This document shows positions 11,809 to 20,132 of a DNA stretch of 64,000 bases, in pieces. Position 1 is the stretch's first letter. Every line of letters starts with the position of its first letter. Both the position numbers and the translations under genes were made by a program. The stretch comes from Oscillospiraceae bacterium (GTDB taxonomy: Bacteria; Bacillota; Clostridia; Oscillospirales; Ruminococcaceae): contig JAJQGT010000006.1 of NCBI GenBank assembly GCA_021201135.1, forward strand, positions 62,001 to 126,000, read 5' to 3'. The notes below the pieces were generated by a model that was given only the letters and a program-made list of their open reading frames with translations, ran no database searches and had not been told where the DNA came from.

Positions 11809-13458
11809 TTATTCACTGTCAGCTATAATATTCGGAAAATCAGTGACATCATCACTCAGAACCACCATCGCCGCGCAGTAGGGCGGGAGAGTGATTTCGA
11901 AGATGTTTGTTTCAGAACTTTCAACTACGTTGATAAGCTGAATTTCATAGGTCTCGCCGTATACTGCATAAACAGCGGCGGCTGTGTAGACAGTCTCGGA
12001 AGAGGTCAGGTCTATGATAGCGTTTTCATTAAGACCTGTGTCTTTGTTTGTAATCATGAGTGTTATCAAACCGTCGTCGTCAGTAGCCGCATATGCGCTC
12101 GAGAGGGAGACATCATCGGTGGTCGTACTGATAAGAGTATCGCCGAAGGAAGAACCGTCGCCGTCATAGTTGGTATAAAGCCTGATTCCCGCAAGCTGGC
12201 AGTCGTTTCCGCCCCAGATGGTCGCAAGATATACTCCCATATCGGCATAGCACCCGAGAGCTTCAGCTTCTGCGATGGTTCCGCTTATATTTTCGCCGCC
12301 GAAGTTGTATTCGGAAATAGCGAGCTTGGTGCCGGGATAATACTCGTCGATAGAAGCCTGAATAGTAGGAAGAATCGGAACGTTGTTCATGCACCACTGT
12401 CCGATCCAGCTGTTCTCGGAGAAGCCTTCTTCGTAAAGAGTGCGGACCGATTGAACTCTGTCCTCATCGCTGACTCTTGCGGACTCGGAATAGTAGTGGA
12501 TGTCGAGAACATCAAGAAGTCGTACACCCGCTTCCTCAGATGCCTGACACATATAGTCGAGGTAGCAGTCGAGGAACCAGTTGTAGCCGTTTTCTTCCTT
12601 CAGCTCCTCCCATTCGGTGCTGTCATCATCGTCAGCAAGGTGGTCATAGGCGGTATAACCATAGAGGGCAGGACCGAAAATCTCAGCGTTCGGGTCGAGT
12701 TCTTTTACAATCGCGGCAAGTTCAGCCGATTTGGAGCAAAGCTCTTCAATGGTGACAGGGTCGGGATGAACTCTTGAGTGTGTTCCCGCCCAGAGTGCCG
12801 GCTCGTTATCAAGGCTGTAGCCTTGTATGCCGGTTTTGCTTGTCGAATCTCCGAGCATGTTTATAATGTAATTGACATACTCGTCCATGTAGACGACGCC
12901 GTCGGTGAGGTCGGGAGTGTCAGGAAACTCGCCATCCGAACGGAATATAACCTCGTTGAATCTCTCTGACGGTGCAGTATTCTCTTCGGAAACCTGTCCG
13001 CTCTTGTCTGCCGCAACATAGCCTGCCATCTGTAAAGTGGTCAGCTTGTACGTTATCCCGTTTTCTTTTGCTTCTTCTGAAAGCGTTCTTACGCAATCGG
13101 CAGGTTCATCCGAATCCGAAAGATTGCTATCGGATGAGTGGTACCAGTCGGCACCGGCATTTGAGGCGTTGGTTTCCCAGTTGTAAGCCGTCATGCGGTT
13201 GCCGCCCTGACGGATGGCAGTGAAGTTCGCCTCGTCGAGATTCTCTTCGTTGCCGTATTGATTTACACCGTAGATATAAGGACTGATTTCCTTGGTCTCT
13301 TCGGTAAAATCAATGACGATGTTCATGTCATAGCTTTTGCTTGCGTAGATGTCCGTTGGAACCATGACGGTTTCACGCCCAAGTCCCGAGCACGACGTCA
13401 TAACAGCCAACATAGCTATTACCAAAACGAGTGATAAGATTTTGCTTGCTTTTTTCAT
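11809..13458 (-). CDS. GH44 endoglucanase/xyloglucanase, predicted lipoprotein
   Basis: A 549-residue secreted glycoside hydrolase of family 44 (endo-beta-1,4-glucanase or xyloglucanase). The start at 13458 is set by AAGGAGG 6 bases upstream; the longer frame adds 37 implausible residues. The N-terminus is a lipoprotein signal (MKKASKILS... LAVMTSC, lipid Cys near residue 23). GH44 hallmarks are RQGGNRMTAYNWE, YSLDNEPALW (acid/base Glu) and LAISEYNFGG (nucleophile Glu), then a C-terminal beta-sandwich. No dockerin or carbohydrate-binding module is present, unlike several ruminococcal cellulosomal GH44s. It should be anchored on the cell surface. It has its own promoter divergent from radC. 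Confidence 0.9.
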   Translation of the reverse strand: MKKASKILSLVLVIAMLAVMTSCSGLGRETVMVPTDIYASKSYDMNIVIDFTEETKEISPYIYGVNQYGNEENLDEANFTAIRQGGNRMTAYNWETNASNAGADWYHSSDSNLSDSDEPADCVRTLSEEAKENGITYKLTTLQMAGYVAADKSGQVSEENTAPSERFNEVIFRSDGEFPDTPDLTDGVVYMDEYVNYIINMLGDSTSKTGIQGYSLDNEPALWAGTHSRVHPDPVTIEELCSKSAELAAIVKELDPNAEIFGPALYGYTAYDHLADDDDSTEWEELKEENGYNWFLDCYLDYMCQASEEAGVRLLDVLDIHYYSESARVSDEDRVQSVRTLYEEGFSENSWIGQWCMNNVPILPTIQASIDEYYPGTKLAISEYNFGGENISGTIAEAEALGCYADMGVYLATIWGGNDCQLAGIRLYTNYDGDGSSFGDTLISTTTDDVSLSSAYAATDDDGLITLMITNKDTGLNENAIIDLTSSETVYTAAAVYAVYGETYEIQLINVVESSETNIFEITLPPYCAAMVVLSDDVTDFPNIIADSE

Positions 13459-13494
13459 ATTAATCCTCCTTTCGGACTTTGAGTCCGTATGAAA

Positions 13495-13523
13495 AGTATA
13501 CCATAGCGTGAGGTTGTTTGCAA
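13495..13523 (-). promoter_or_regulatory. Sigma-A promoter of the GH44 gene
   Basis: On the minus strand, -35 TTGCAA (plus 13518-13523) and -10 TATACT (plus 13495-13500) are separated by 17 bases, about 35 bases upstream of the GH44 start. Confidence 0.7.
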
Positions 13524-13532
13524 GCGAAATTC

Positions 13533-13561
13533 TTGACACTGTGGCGGATATATGATACAAT
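13533..13561 (+). promoter_or_regulatory. Sigma-A promoter of the RadC-like gene
   Basis: Consensus -35 TTGACA (13533-13538), a 17-base spacer and -10 TACAAT (13556-13561). It lies back to back with the GH44 promoter. It also argues against a start at 13552, which would fall inside the promoter. Confidence 0.75.
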
Positions 13562-13596
13562 ACCAACAATCTGTAGCAAAGATGAGGGAAGCATAT

Positions 13597-14325
13597 ATGT
13601 CAAAAGAGCGGAATTCCGAAAAGAAAAAGAAGCCCGGTGTTCACACCGGTCATCGCAAGCGTCTTAAACAGCAATTTCTCGAGCATGGATTGGACAGGTT
13701 TTATGACCATCAGGCTCTCGAAATGCTGCTTTTTTATTCTGTTCCGCAGGGAGATACCAATCCGACCGCACATGCGCTTCTGGAACGCTTCGGGAGCATT
13801 TCGGGCATTCTCAATGCTCCTTATGAAGACCTGCTTGAGGTGAACGGTGTGGGCGAAAACACCGCATGCTTCCTGAAATTTCTGCCGGAATTCTTTGCTC
13901 GCTATCTGCTTTCAGGCTTGCAAGGCGAAAAGCTTGACAGCACATATAAGCTTTGCAAGTACTTTCTCTATAAGTTCCTGCCGACACAAAACGAACAGCT
14001 ATGGCTCACATGTCTCGACGATAAGCTCGGCGTGGTTTCATCGGTAAATATTTCAGAGGGTGATGGCTCATCCGTGACATTTGATGAGCGCAAAATTCTT
14101 CAGGAAGCTCTCAAGAGCAAGTGCTCTACTTGCGTTCTTGCTCATAATCATCCGTTCGGTGACAGTTATCCTTCCAAGGATGACGTCCGTCTCACTGAAA
14201 ATATTAAAGTCGCATTGGAACGAGTAAATATAGATCTCATCGACCATATAGTGGTTTCCAGAACCGAAGCTCGTTCTATGTTTCATCATGAAGTCATCAT
14301 TCTTGAAGATGAAATAAAACAGTGA
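13597..14325 (+). CDS. RadC-like JAB/MPN domain protein
   Basis: A 242-residue RadC family protein. It has an N-terminal Lys-rich tail, a helix-hairpin-helix region (LLEVNGVGENTACFLKF, about residues 72-90) and a C-terminal JAB/MPN domain. The metal-binding segment reads LAHNHPFGDSYPSKDD, close to the family HxHP(S/F)G...PSxxD, so the metal site looks complete. RadC's cellular role is unsettled despite the 'DNA repair' name. The start at 13597 is chosen because GAGGGAA lies just upstream and the promoter overlaps the longer frame. A terminator follows. Confidence 0.8.
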   Translation: MSKERNSEKKKKPGVHTGHRKRLKQQFLEHGLDRFYDHQALEMLLFYSVPQGDTNPTAHALLERFGSISGILNAPYEDLLEVNGVGENTACFLKFLPEFFARYLLSGLQGEKLDSTYKLCKYFLYKFLPTQNEQLWLTCLDDKLGVVSSVNISEGDGSSVTFDERKILQEALKSKCSTCVLAHNHPFGDSYPSKDDVRLTENIKVALERVNIDLIDHIVVSRTEARSMFHHEVIILEDEIKQ

Positions 14326-14336
14326 TCCAATCGAAG

Positions 14337-14362
14337 GTCCGGGAGCAATTCCCGGACTTTTT
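14337..14362 (+). terminator. Terminator after the RadC-like gene
   Basis: An 8-bp GC-rich stem (14337-14344 with 14350-14357) with a 5-base loop is followed by TTTTT. Confidence 0.8.
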
Positions 14363-14423
14363 GTCTTGACATTTTTTGTCTTGGACTTTTTTGTCTTGAC
14401 ATTCACGAAATATATGCTAAAAT
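14361..14423 (+). promoter_or_regulatory. Promoter with triplicated -35-like repeats, upstream of the DUF1292 gene
   Basis: Three near-copies of a TTTTTTGTCTTGACA-like unit lie at about 14358-14371, 14372-14385 (as TTGGAC) and 14387-14401. The last supplies -35 TTGACA (14396-14401), with -10 TAAAAT (14418-14423) after 16 bases. The earlier copies may be spare -35 elements or binding sites. Confidence 0.6.
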
Positions 14424-14457
14424 GTACTTTAATGCAATTTGAAAAGGAGGCTCAAAA

Positions 14458-14736
14458 ATGGCTGACAGAGCTATTATAACCGCACTCGGTGAGAACGACG
14501 AAATCATTGATTGTGACGTTCTTTTCACTTTCAAGAACACCGCCACCAACCGTTGCTATATCGTTTATACCGAGAACACATACGACGAAAACGGAGATAT
14601 CGAGGTCTTCGCGTCTATATTTGATCCGGATGATAAGACACTGACTTTCCATCCGATTGAAACAGAGGAAGAATGGGCACTGCTGGAATCAAAGCTCAGA
14701 GAGTATGAAAGAAGCAAAGAGCAATCTGAGTCCTGA
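14458..14736 (+). CDS. DUF1292 family protein (YrzB-like)
   Basis: A 92-residue acidic protein of the DUF1292 family. These are small Firmicutes proteins of unknown function, often beside the yrrK/yrrL cluster. The pattern supporting this is an N-terminal I..L.ENDEI..C.VLFTF, then Y.VYTENTYDENGDIEVFAS and a terminal EEEWALLESKL helix. AAAAGGAGG lies 7 bases upstream. It is followed after 24 bases by the exo-oligoxylanase gene, and the pair is probably co-transcribed. The usual neighbours are absent, so context says nothing on its role. Confidence 0.8.
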   Translation: MADRAIITALGENDEIIDCDVLFTFKNTATNRCYIVYTENTYDENGDIEVFASIFDPDDKTLTFHPIETEEEWALLESKLREYERSKEQSES

Positions 14737-14760
14737 TTGCACATCTGAAAGGAACATTAC

Positions 14761-15921
14761 ATGAAGAACTACCGCAATATTCTTTCGGAAGTTGGAATCT
14801 CCGAGGAAGAAATTGACAAGAGAATCAATGATACGTTCGAGACCATGTTTTTCGCCCCTCACGACGTGAGTATCTATCGTGAAGCGCCAGGAGACATGGG
14901 CTATATGGAAGACACCGGTAACGTCGACGCCAGAACCGAAGGCATGTCCTACGGCATGATGATGGCAGTTCAGATGGACAGAAAAGACGTCTTCGACCGT
15001 ATCTGGAAGTGGTCGATGACAAACATGTATCTTTACGAAGGCAGATGCGCCGGATATTTTGCTTGGTCGTGTGCTCCCGATGGCACCAAGAACGCTTATG
15101 GTCCCGCACCCGACGGCGAAGAATATTTTGCAATGGCTCTGATATTTGCTTCCCATCGCTGGGGAGACGGAGAGGGGATATACAACTATTCCGAATGGGC
15201 TAAACAGATTCTTCGTGACTGCATTCACCGTAATGGCGAAGGAGATAAGCCCGGTCAGACCATGTGGGACTTGGAAAACCACCTTATCAAGTTTATTGTT
15301 GAGGTTGATTTTACAGACCCGTCCTATCATCTGCCGCATTTCTATGAGCTTTTCGCAGAGAACTGCGACGAGCGCGACCGTGATTTCTGGAAGAAGGCGG
15401 CTGATGCTTCAAGAGAGTATCTTCACTATGCCTGCCATCCTGTAACCGGTCTTTGCGCCGACTATTCTTCATATTCAGGAGAGCCGGTAATTTTTCCTGA
15501 GGACAAACCCTTCTGGAATCCGCAAGCGTTCTATCGTTACTATTCCGATTCTTACAGAACCGTGATGAATATGGCACTTGACACATCGTGGAACGCTGTC
15601 GACCCGTGGCAGTGCGAGAACGCCGCCAAGGTGCAGGCTTATTTTGAAAGCTTGGGCGATAACTGGGACAAAGTTCCGCTCAGGGACGGCACACTACTTG
15701 ATGAGACGGCTATGCACCCTGTCGCAATCATTGCCTCTAACGCCGCCGCATCCCTTGCTTCATGGCAGGAAGGAGCTTCTGAAGAGGTTATAGAACGTGC
15801 AAAGAGATGTGTCCTGAAATTCTGGAACACGCCGCTTCGTATAGGCAAACGCCGCTACTACGATAACTGCCTCTACTTCTTCGCACTTCTCATGCTCAGC
15901 GGGCGCTACCGCCAGTGGTAA
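14761..15921 (+). CDS. rex (exo-oligoxylanase): GH8 reducing-end xylose-releasing exo-oligoxylanase (Rex)
   Basis: A 386-residue intracellular glycoside hydrolase of family 8. Over most of its length it matches the Bacillus halodurans Rex pattern, including RTEGMSYGMMMAVQMDRKD, AGYFAWSC, GPAPDGEEYFA, SDPSYHLPHFYELF-like and RRYYDNCLY. Glu60 in RTEG is the expected acid catalyst, and an Asp in YYSDSYR the expected base. Rex removes single xyloses from the reducing end of xylo-oligosaccharides of three or more units. No signal peptide is present, so it should act on imported oligosaccharides. This gene is unrelated to the redox repressor also named Rex. A terminator follows. Confidence 0.9.
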   Translation: MKNYRNILSEVGISEEEIDKRINDTFETMFFAPHDVSIYREAPGDMGYMEDTGNVDARTEGMSYGMMMAVQMDRKDVFDRIWKWSMTNMYLYEGRCAGYFAWSCAPDGTKNAYGPAPDGEEYFAMALIFASHRWGDGEGIYNYSEWAKQILRDCIHRNGEGDKPGQTMWDLENHLIKFIVEVDFTDPSYHLPHFYELFAENCDERDRDFWKKAADASREYLHYACHPVTGLCADYSSYSGEPVIFPEDKPFWNPQAFYRYYSDSYRTVMNMALDTSWNAVDPWQCENAAKVQAYFESLGDNWDKVPLRDGTLLDETAMHPVAIIASNAAASLASWQEGASEEVIERAKRCVLKFWNTPLRIGKRRYYDNCLYFFALLMLSGRYRQW

Positions 15922-15928
15922 AATAAAT

Positions 15929-15960
15929 CGGTGGGAATTTGAATTTCCCACCGAATTTTT
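15929..15960 (+). terminator. Terminator after the exo-oligoxylanase gene
   Basis: A 9-bp perfect stem (15929-15937 with 15945-15953) is followed by a T-run. Confidence 0.85.
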
Positions 15961-15983
15961 ATGCTTTTTTCAGCGAAATACTG

Positions 15984-16012
15984 TTGATTATGCGGCAAAA
16001 AGAGTGTATAAT
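15984..16012 (+). promoter_or_regulatory. Sigma-A promoter of the alcohol dehydrogenase gene
   Basis: -35 TTGATT (15984-15989), a 17-base spacer and a perfect -10 TATAAT (16007-16012). A leader of about 55 bases precedes the start. Confidence 0.75.
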
Positions 16013-16074
16013 TATCTTATGTGATGGGGCAGGATGCGCCTCATCGAAAAAGATTTTAAGGAGTGTTTACAATT

Positions 16075-17223
16075 ATGGCAGATCGTATTGTACTGAATTC
16101 CGTTTCCTATCACGGACACGGAGCAATCGAAAACATTTTGGGTGAGCTCAAGTCTCACGGTTGCACCAAGGCTTTGGTTTGCACCGACCCCGACCTTATC
16201 AAGTTCGGCGTTACCGGCAAGGTAACAGCTCTTCTTGACGCCGACGGCTTCCCTTATGAAGTCTACAGCGACATCAAGGCTAACCCGACCATCGAGAACG
16301 TTCAGCACGGCGTCAGCGTCTTCAACGCTTCCGGCGCAGACAGCATTATCGCTATCGGTGGTGGCTCAGCAATGGACACCTCCAAGGCTATCGGCATAAT
16401 TGCCAAGAACCCTGAGTTTGCGGATGTAAGAAGCCTCGAAGGCGTTGCTCCCACCAAGAATCACGCTGTATTCACCATCGCTGTACCGACAACTGCCGGA
16501 ACCGCCGCAGAGGTAACCATCAACTATGTTATCACCGATGTTGAGAAGAAGCGCAAGTTCGTCTGCGTTGACACCAACGACATCCCGGAGGTTGCCGTTG
16601 TCGATCCTGATATGATGTCCACTATGCCCAAGAGCCTCACTGCCGCTACCGGTATGGATGCCCTCACTCACGCTATCGAAGGCTACATTACCAAGGGTCA
16701 TTGCACCATCAGTGACATGTTCCACCTTGAAGCTATCAGACTCATCTCCGCTAACTTAAGAGGCGCCGTCGAGAACACTCCCGAGGGCAGGGAAGGCATG
16801 GCTCTCGGTCAGTACATCGCTGGCATGGGCTTCTCAAACGTAGGCTTGGGAGTTGTCCACAGCATGGCTCACGGTCTTTCCGCTCTTTATGACACTCCGC
16901 ACGGCGTTGCCTGCGCTATCATCCTTCCGACCGGTCTTGAATACAATCTTCCCGTTGCCGGAAAGAGATATCGTGCAATCGGCAAGGCAATGTGTGTTGC
17001 TGGAATTGACGCCATGGACGACGACGAAGCCGCTCTTGCAACCATCGCAGAGGTCAAGAAGCTCTCTCACGATGTCGGAATCCCCGAGAACCTCAAGGGC
17101 ATCCTCAAGGAAGAGGACATCCAGTTCCTCGCAGAATCCGCTTATGCAGACGCTTGCCGTCCCGGCAACCCGAGAGAAACCAGTGTCGAGGAAATCACCG
17201 AGCTCTACAAGAGCCTCATGTAA
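16075..17223 (+). CDS. fucO: Iron-containing alcohol dehydrogenase, lactaldehyde reductase (FucO)-like
   Basis: A 382-residue group III alcohol dehydrogenase that most resembles FucO, the NADH-dependent lactaldehyde:1,2-propanediol oxidoreductase. It shows the GGGSAMDTSKA nucleotide-binding motif, PTTAGTAAEVT, and the iron ligands in DALTHAIEG, HSMAHGLSA and TPHGVA. ATG at 16075 is chosen over GTG at 16063, which lies inside the TAAGGAG ribosome site. It stands alone with promoter and terminator, so it is not part of a visible fucose or rhamnose operon. A general alcohol dehydrogenase role in fermentation remains possible. Codon use looks like that of a highly expressed gene. Confidence 0.85.
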   Translation: MADRIVLNSVSYHGHGAIENILGELKSHGCTKALVCTDPDLIKFGVTGKVTALLDADGFPYEVYSDIKANPTIENVQHGVSVFNASGADSIIAIGGGSAMDTSKAIGIIAKNPEFADVRSLEGVAPTKNHAVFTIAVPTTAGTAAEVTINYVITDVEKKRKFVCVDTNDIPEVAVVDPDMMSTMPKSLTAATGMDALTHAIEGYITKGHCTISDMFHLEAIRLISANLRGAVENTPEGREGMALGQYIAGMGFSNVGLGVVHSMAHGLSALYDTPHGVACAIILPTGLEYNLPVAGKRYRAIGKAMCVAGIDAMDDDEAALATIAEVKKLSHDVGIPENLKGILKEEDIQFLAESAYADACRPGNPRETSVEEITELYKSLM

Positions 17224-17241
17224 TCCATTCGAGAATAACAA

Positions 17242-17273
17242 AACCGGCGAAGATTGCTTCGCCGGTTATTTTT
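17242..17273 (+). terminator. Terminator after the alcohol dehydrogenase gene
   Basis: AACCGGCGAA pairs with TTCGCCGGTT around a 6-base loop, followed by ATTTTT. It faces the 3' end of the minus-strand permease gene. Confidence 0.85.
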
Positions 17274-17279
17274 ATGTGC

Positions 17280-19979
17280 TTAGCTTTCGGTATTCAGCAT
17301 GTCCATAATGTGGAGCTTGTTGAGCCCGAGCTTTGATATGATGCAAATCAGGAATATCACCAGGAACAGCGCAAGCAGGACAAGCGCAATCACCGGAGCA
17401 GTCAGTCCGTAAACCGCAAGTGTATCAAACAGCGTTCCGATAACCGTTATAGGGCTCGTGCCATCGGCTAACAAAGAAGCATTAATTATCAGGTAGTACA
17501 CTATGTAGCAAACCACCGACGCCGCAACCGACACAATCCCTCTCACAGCCGATTTCCGCATAATCTCCAGGTTTCTCTGCCTCTTCGACATTCCCAACGC
17601 CTGCAAGATTCCATAATGCCGTCTCTCACTCTCGGCTTCAAGCCTAAGAGTAGTCAGCAGTATCAACAGCACTACTGCCGCAATGCAGATTCCGCTCACA
17701 AGTAGCGTTATGACCGACTGGAGATAAACCTGCGTGTTCGATGAAATATATTCCCGACGATTGACCAATGAGAGGTCTTCATCGTCTTTCACGATGTTGG
17801 TAATAGCCGCATCGGTTGCGTAGAAATTGGCATTTGCATCTGCAAATACATATGCAAATGTGTATTCTACATCTGAGTCATTTTCCAATTCAACATTTGC
17901 TTGCACTCTTGATAGCTCCCAACTTGTGTCATCCGGAAGCTCGTCTACAAACCTTTGAAGGAATGCCTTTGAGCATAAAACAAGCGGACTGTCATAGTCG
18001 ATAAACGAGTAATCATTGCCATTGTAGGAGAATACGGAATAACCTTCCTCTGTGGTTGAGTATGTATAATTTCTCGATGCGAGTACATCAGGAAGCTTAT
18101 ATATCTTCTGTCCCGGTTCAATCTCTTCAATATTACCGATTACTGCACTGATATTTATCGCACTTTCGCTTTCCGGGTCAACGCTGTCTGAAACGACATA
18201 GATACTGTCTCGATAATTAATGGAAACAGTTACAGTTTCACCCGTTTCAAAGCGTTCATCTGCATTATAACCTTTGAGCGAGATTTCCGGAAATTCAATA
18301 CCGGAGTAATAATTTGCCTGGTAATACCACATTGCTTTTTCGTCATCCATATACTGAATGATGATTATTTCGCCGTTGTCGTATGACTCGGTATCTATTT
18401 TTGAAAGGTCGGCATAATCGGCGAGCTCGTCCGAATCAATGACAAATACAGACATGTACTCCGACTCTCCGCTGTCTGATGTTATCTGCGCATAGAAGTT
18501 TGCTAATCCATCTACATCGTTGATGCCTTCAACCGAAGCTACTGTTGACATCAGCTCATCGGTTATCTGTCCATCTGAAGAAAGCCAGCCATTGCTCCAG
18601 ATGTAGTACGACCACTTGGAAGCCCAGTCGTTGTAGTTATAAAGCGGCTTGGCAAGGCTGAACGTTGTGAACACTACCGAAACGCAGAGTACTATCGACA
18701 TGAGCATTACAAGAGCGTGTCTGAATTTCATATAGAATTTCGACTTGCGCCTCTGCATGACCATCCTTCCTGTGAGGGGAGTGGCAAGAGCTATCTGGAA
18801 GGTTATCATTCTTATTATGAGAACGCCTGCAATCCACAGGATTGCCGAAATAAGAAGATAGTTCCATGGGATATTTATAATTATCGAAGTCGAGCCGGTA
18901 TAGGTGCTGATTCTAAGGAGTCCCCACAACCCAAGGCTTCCGAGTGCGGCTCCCAGAATCATTGCAGGTATGCACAAAATCATCGTTTCAACGAATATAA
19001 GCAGCCTCAGTTGTCTTTTTGAGTCTCCAAGGCTTCGCATCCTGACAATCCGTTTGACATCAGTCTGCATCTGCAGAACATAGATGATGACAACCGCGAG
19101 AAGAGTCACAGCTAATATGAGCCAGACATAGAATGTGTTGACCTCGGTGTTTTCTTCATCAAGTTCAACTTTTGTGTTGACTGAAAGCTTGCGGGTCCGC
19201 GTCGATGAGTGGTTGGACACGAGATAGGAGCTTACCTTGCTCTGGACGTTCTTCTCCATGCCTTCTTTGACGGAGAAGAACAGAGTAACGTCCGTCGTAT
19301 ATTCGAGAGTATCCCGGTATCCTTCGTATACGCTTGAAACTGCATCTTCCCAGAGCTCCGCAATGCAGTCTTCGGTAACAATAGCGTTGTTGAGAGTACC
19401 GCTCACGTTCCAGATGCTTGTATAAGAGCTGATAACTCCGACAAGAGTGAACTCCTTGACAGCTTCAAACTCACGCTCATCAGCGGTAAATGTGACTATA
19501 AGCTGTACCTTCTGACCGAGGCTTGAGCCCAATCCAAGGGTTGAAAGCATAGAGGATTCAACCGCAATTTCGCCACTTTTATTCGGCATACGTCCGCTTT
19601 GCATCTGAATGCCCATATCGACAAGTGAATCGTCAACAGTTCCGATACTCAGAGAATCACCCGTAGCACCGTAATTCACGTACAATTCGTTATATTCCGA
19701 CACCTTGCCATAGTTGACGTTCACGCCGATGTCGTCAAGCCAGTCGTTCGACTCAAGATACTCCCTGTCTGCGGCTTCATCTTCTGAAATAAACGAAGCA
19801 TACCATGTTCCGAAGGTGTCGGAATAGAGCTGTGAGTTGGTCGAAGAAATACTGCTCGAATAGCTCAGAAGCATAATAGCAAACGCGAATGAGATCAGCA
19901 GAACGAAGAAAATCAACAGAGACTGTCTTTTTCTTCGTCGCATTCCTTGAATTGCAAGTGAAAAGATGTTTTTAATCAT
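17280..19979 (-). CDS. FtsX-like ABC transporter permease without adjacent ATPase
   Basis: An 899-residue membrane protein of the FtsX/MacB permease family. The first helix follows a basic segment (MRRRKRQS, about residues 12-35), with a large extracellular region (to about 290). Three helices come next (about 290-420), then a second basic segment and helix. A second extracellular domain (about 460-760) and three C-terminal helices follow, i.e. two FtsX modules. The start at 19979 has GGCGAGGT upstream. Such permeases normally pair with an ABC ATPase, but none is adjacent. Partners usually handle lipoproteins, peptides or cell-wall hydrolase activation; nothing here decides. Confidence 0.8.
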   Translation of the reverse strand: MIKNIFSLAIQGMRRRKRQSLLIFFVLLISFAFAIMLLSYSSSISSTNSQLYSDTFGTWYASFISEDEAADREYLESNDWLDDIGVNVNYGKVSEYNELYVNYGATGDSLSIGTVDDSLVDMGIQMQSGRMPNKSGEIAVESSMLSTLGLGSSLGQKVQLIVTFTADEREFEAVKEFTLVGVISSYTSIWNVSGTLNNAIVTEDCIAELWEDAVSSVYEGYRDTLEYTTDVTLFFSVKEGMEKNVQSKVSSYLVSNHSSTRTRKLSVNTKVELDEENTEVNTFYVWLILAVTLLAVVIIYVLQMQTDVKRIVRMRSLGDSKRQLRLLIFVETMILCIPAMILGAALGSLGLWGLLRISTYTGSTSIIINIPWNYLLISAILWIAGVLIIRMITFQIALATPLTGRMVMQRRKSKFYMKFRHALVMLMSIVLCVSVVFTTFSLAKPLYNYNDWASKWSYYIWSNGWLSSDGQITDELMSTVASVEGINDVDGLANFYAQITSDSGESEYMSVFVIDSDELADYADLSKIDTESYDNGEIIIIQYMDDEKAMWYYQANYYSGIEFPEISLKGYNADERFETGETVTVSINYRDSIYVVSDSVDPESESAINISAVIGNIEEIEPGQKIYKLPDVLASRNYTYSTTEEGYSVFSYNGNDYSFIDYDSPLVLCSKAFLQRFVDELPDDTSWELSRVQANVELENDSDVEYTFAYVFADANANFYATDAAITNIVKDDEDLSLVNRREYISSNTQVYLQSVITLLVSGICIAAVVLLILLTTLRLEAESERRHYGILQALGMSKRQRNLEIMRKSAVRGIVSVAASVVCYIVYYLIINASLLADGTSPITVIGTLFDTLAVYGLTAPVIALVLLALFLVIFLICIISKLGLNKLHIMDMLNTES

Positions 19980-20016
19980 AATTTTTACCTCGCCGTTATT
20001 TTTCTTTTCAATTATC

Positions 20017-20045
20017 ATAATACCACATTTTGCAAGTAATTGCAA
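20017..20045 (-). promoter_or_regulatory. Promoter of the FtsX-like permease gene
   Basis: On the minus strand, -35 TTGCAA (plus 20040-20045) and -10 TATTAT (plus 20017-20022) are separated by 17 bases. This indicates that the permease is transcribed on its own. Confidence 0.65.
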
Positions 20046-20094
20046 GGACTATTTCAATATATCGAGAAATTTTTTACTGTCAATAGACAAAAAT

Positions 20095-20120
20095 CTCCCC
20101 GAGAATCGTGCCTCGGGGAG
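20095..20120 (-). terminator. Terminator after the TTG-start membrane protein gene
   Basis: CTCCCCGAG and CTCGGGGAG form a 9-bp stem. On the minus strand it is followed by ATTTTTGTCT, placing it just downstream of the gene ending at 20133. Confidence 0.8.
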
Positions 20121-20132
20121 TCTTTATCAGGT

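Noticed and set aside
11647..12777. A 376-codon plus-strand frame opposite the GH44 gene and the start of the sigma gene
   Set aside because: It spans two real minus-strand genes, has no promoter or ribosome site, and its product has no recognisable pattern.
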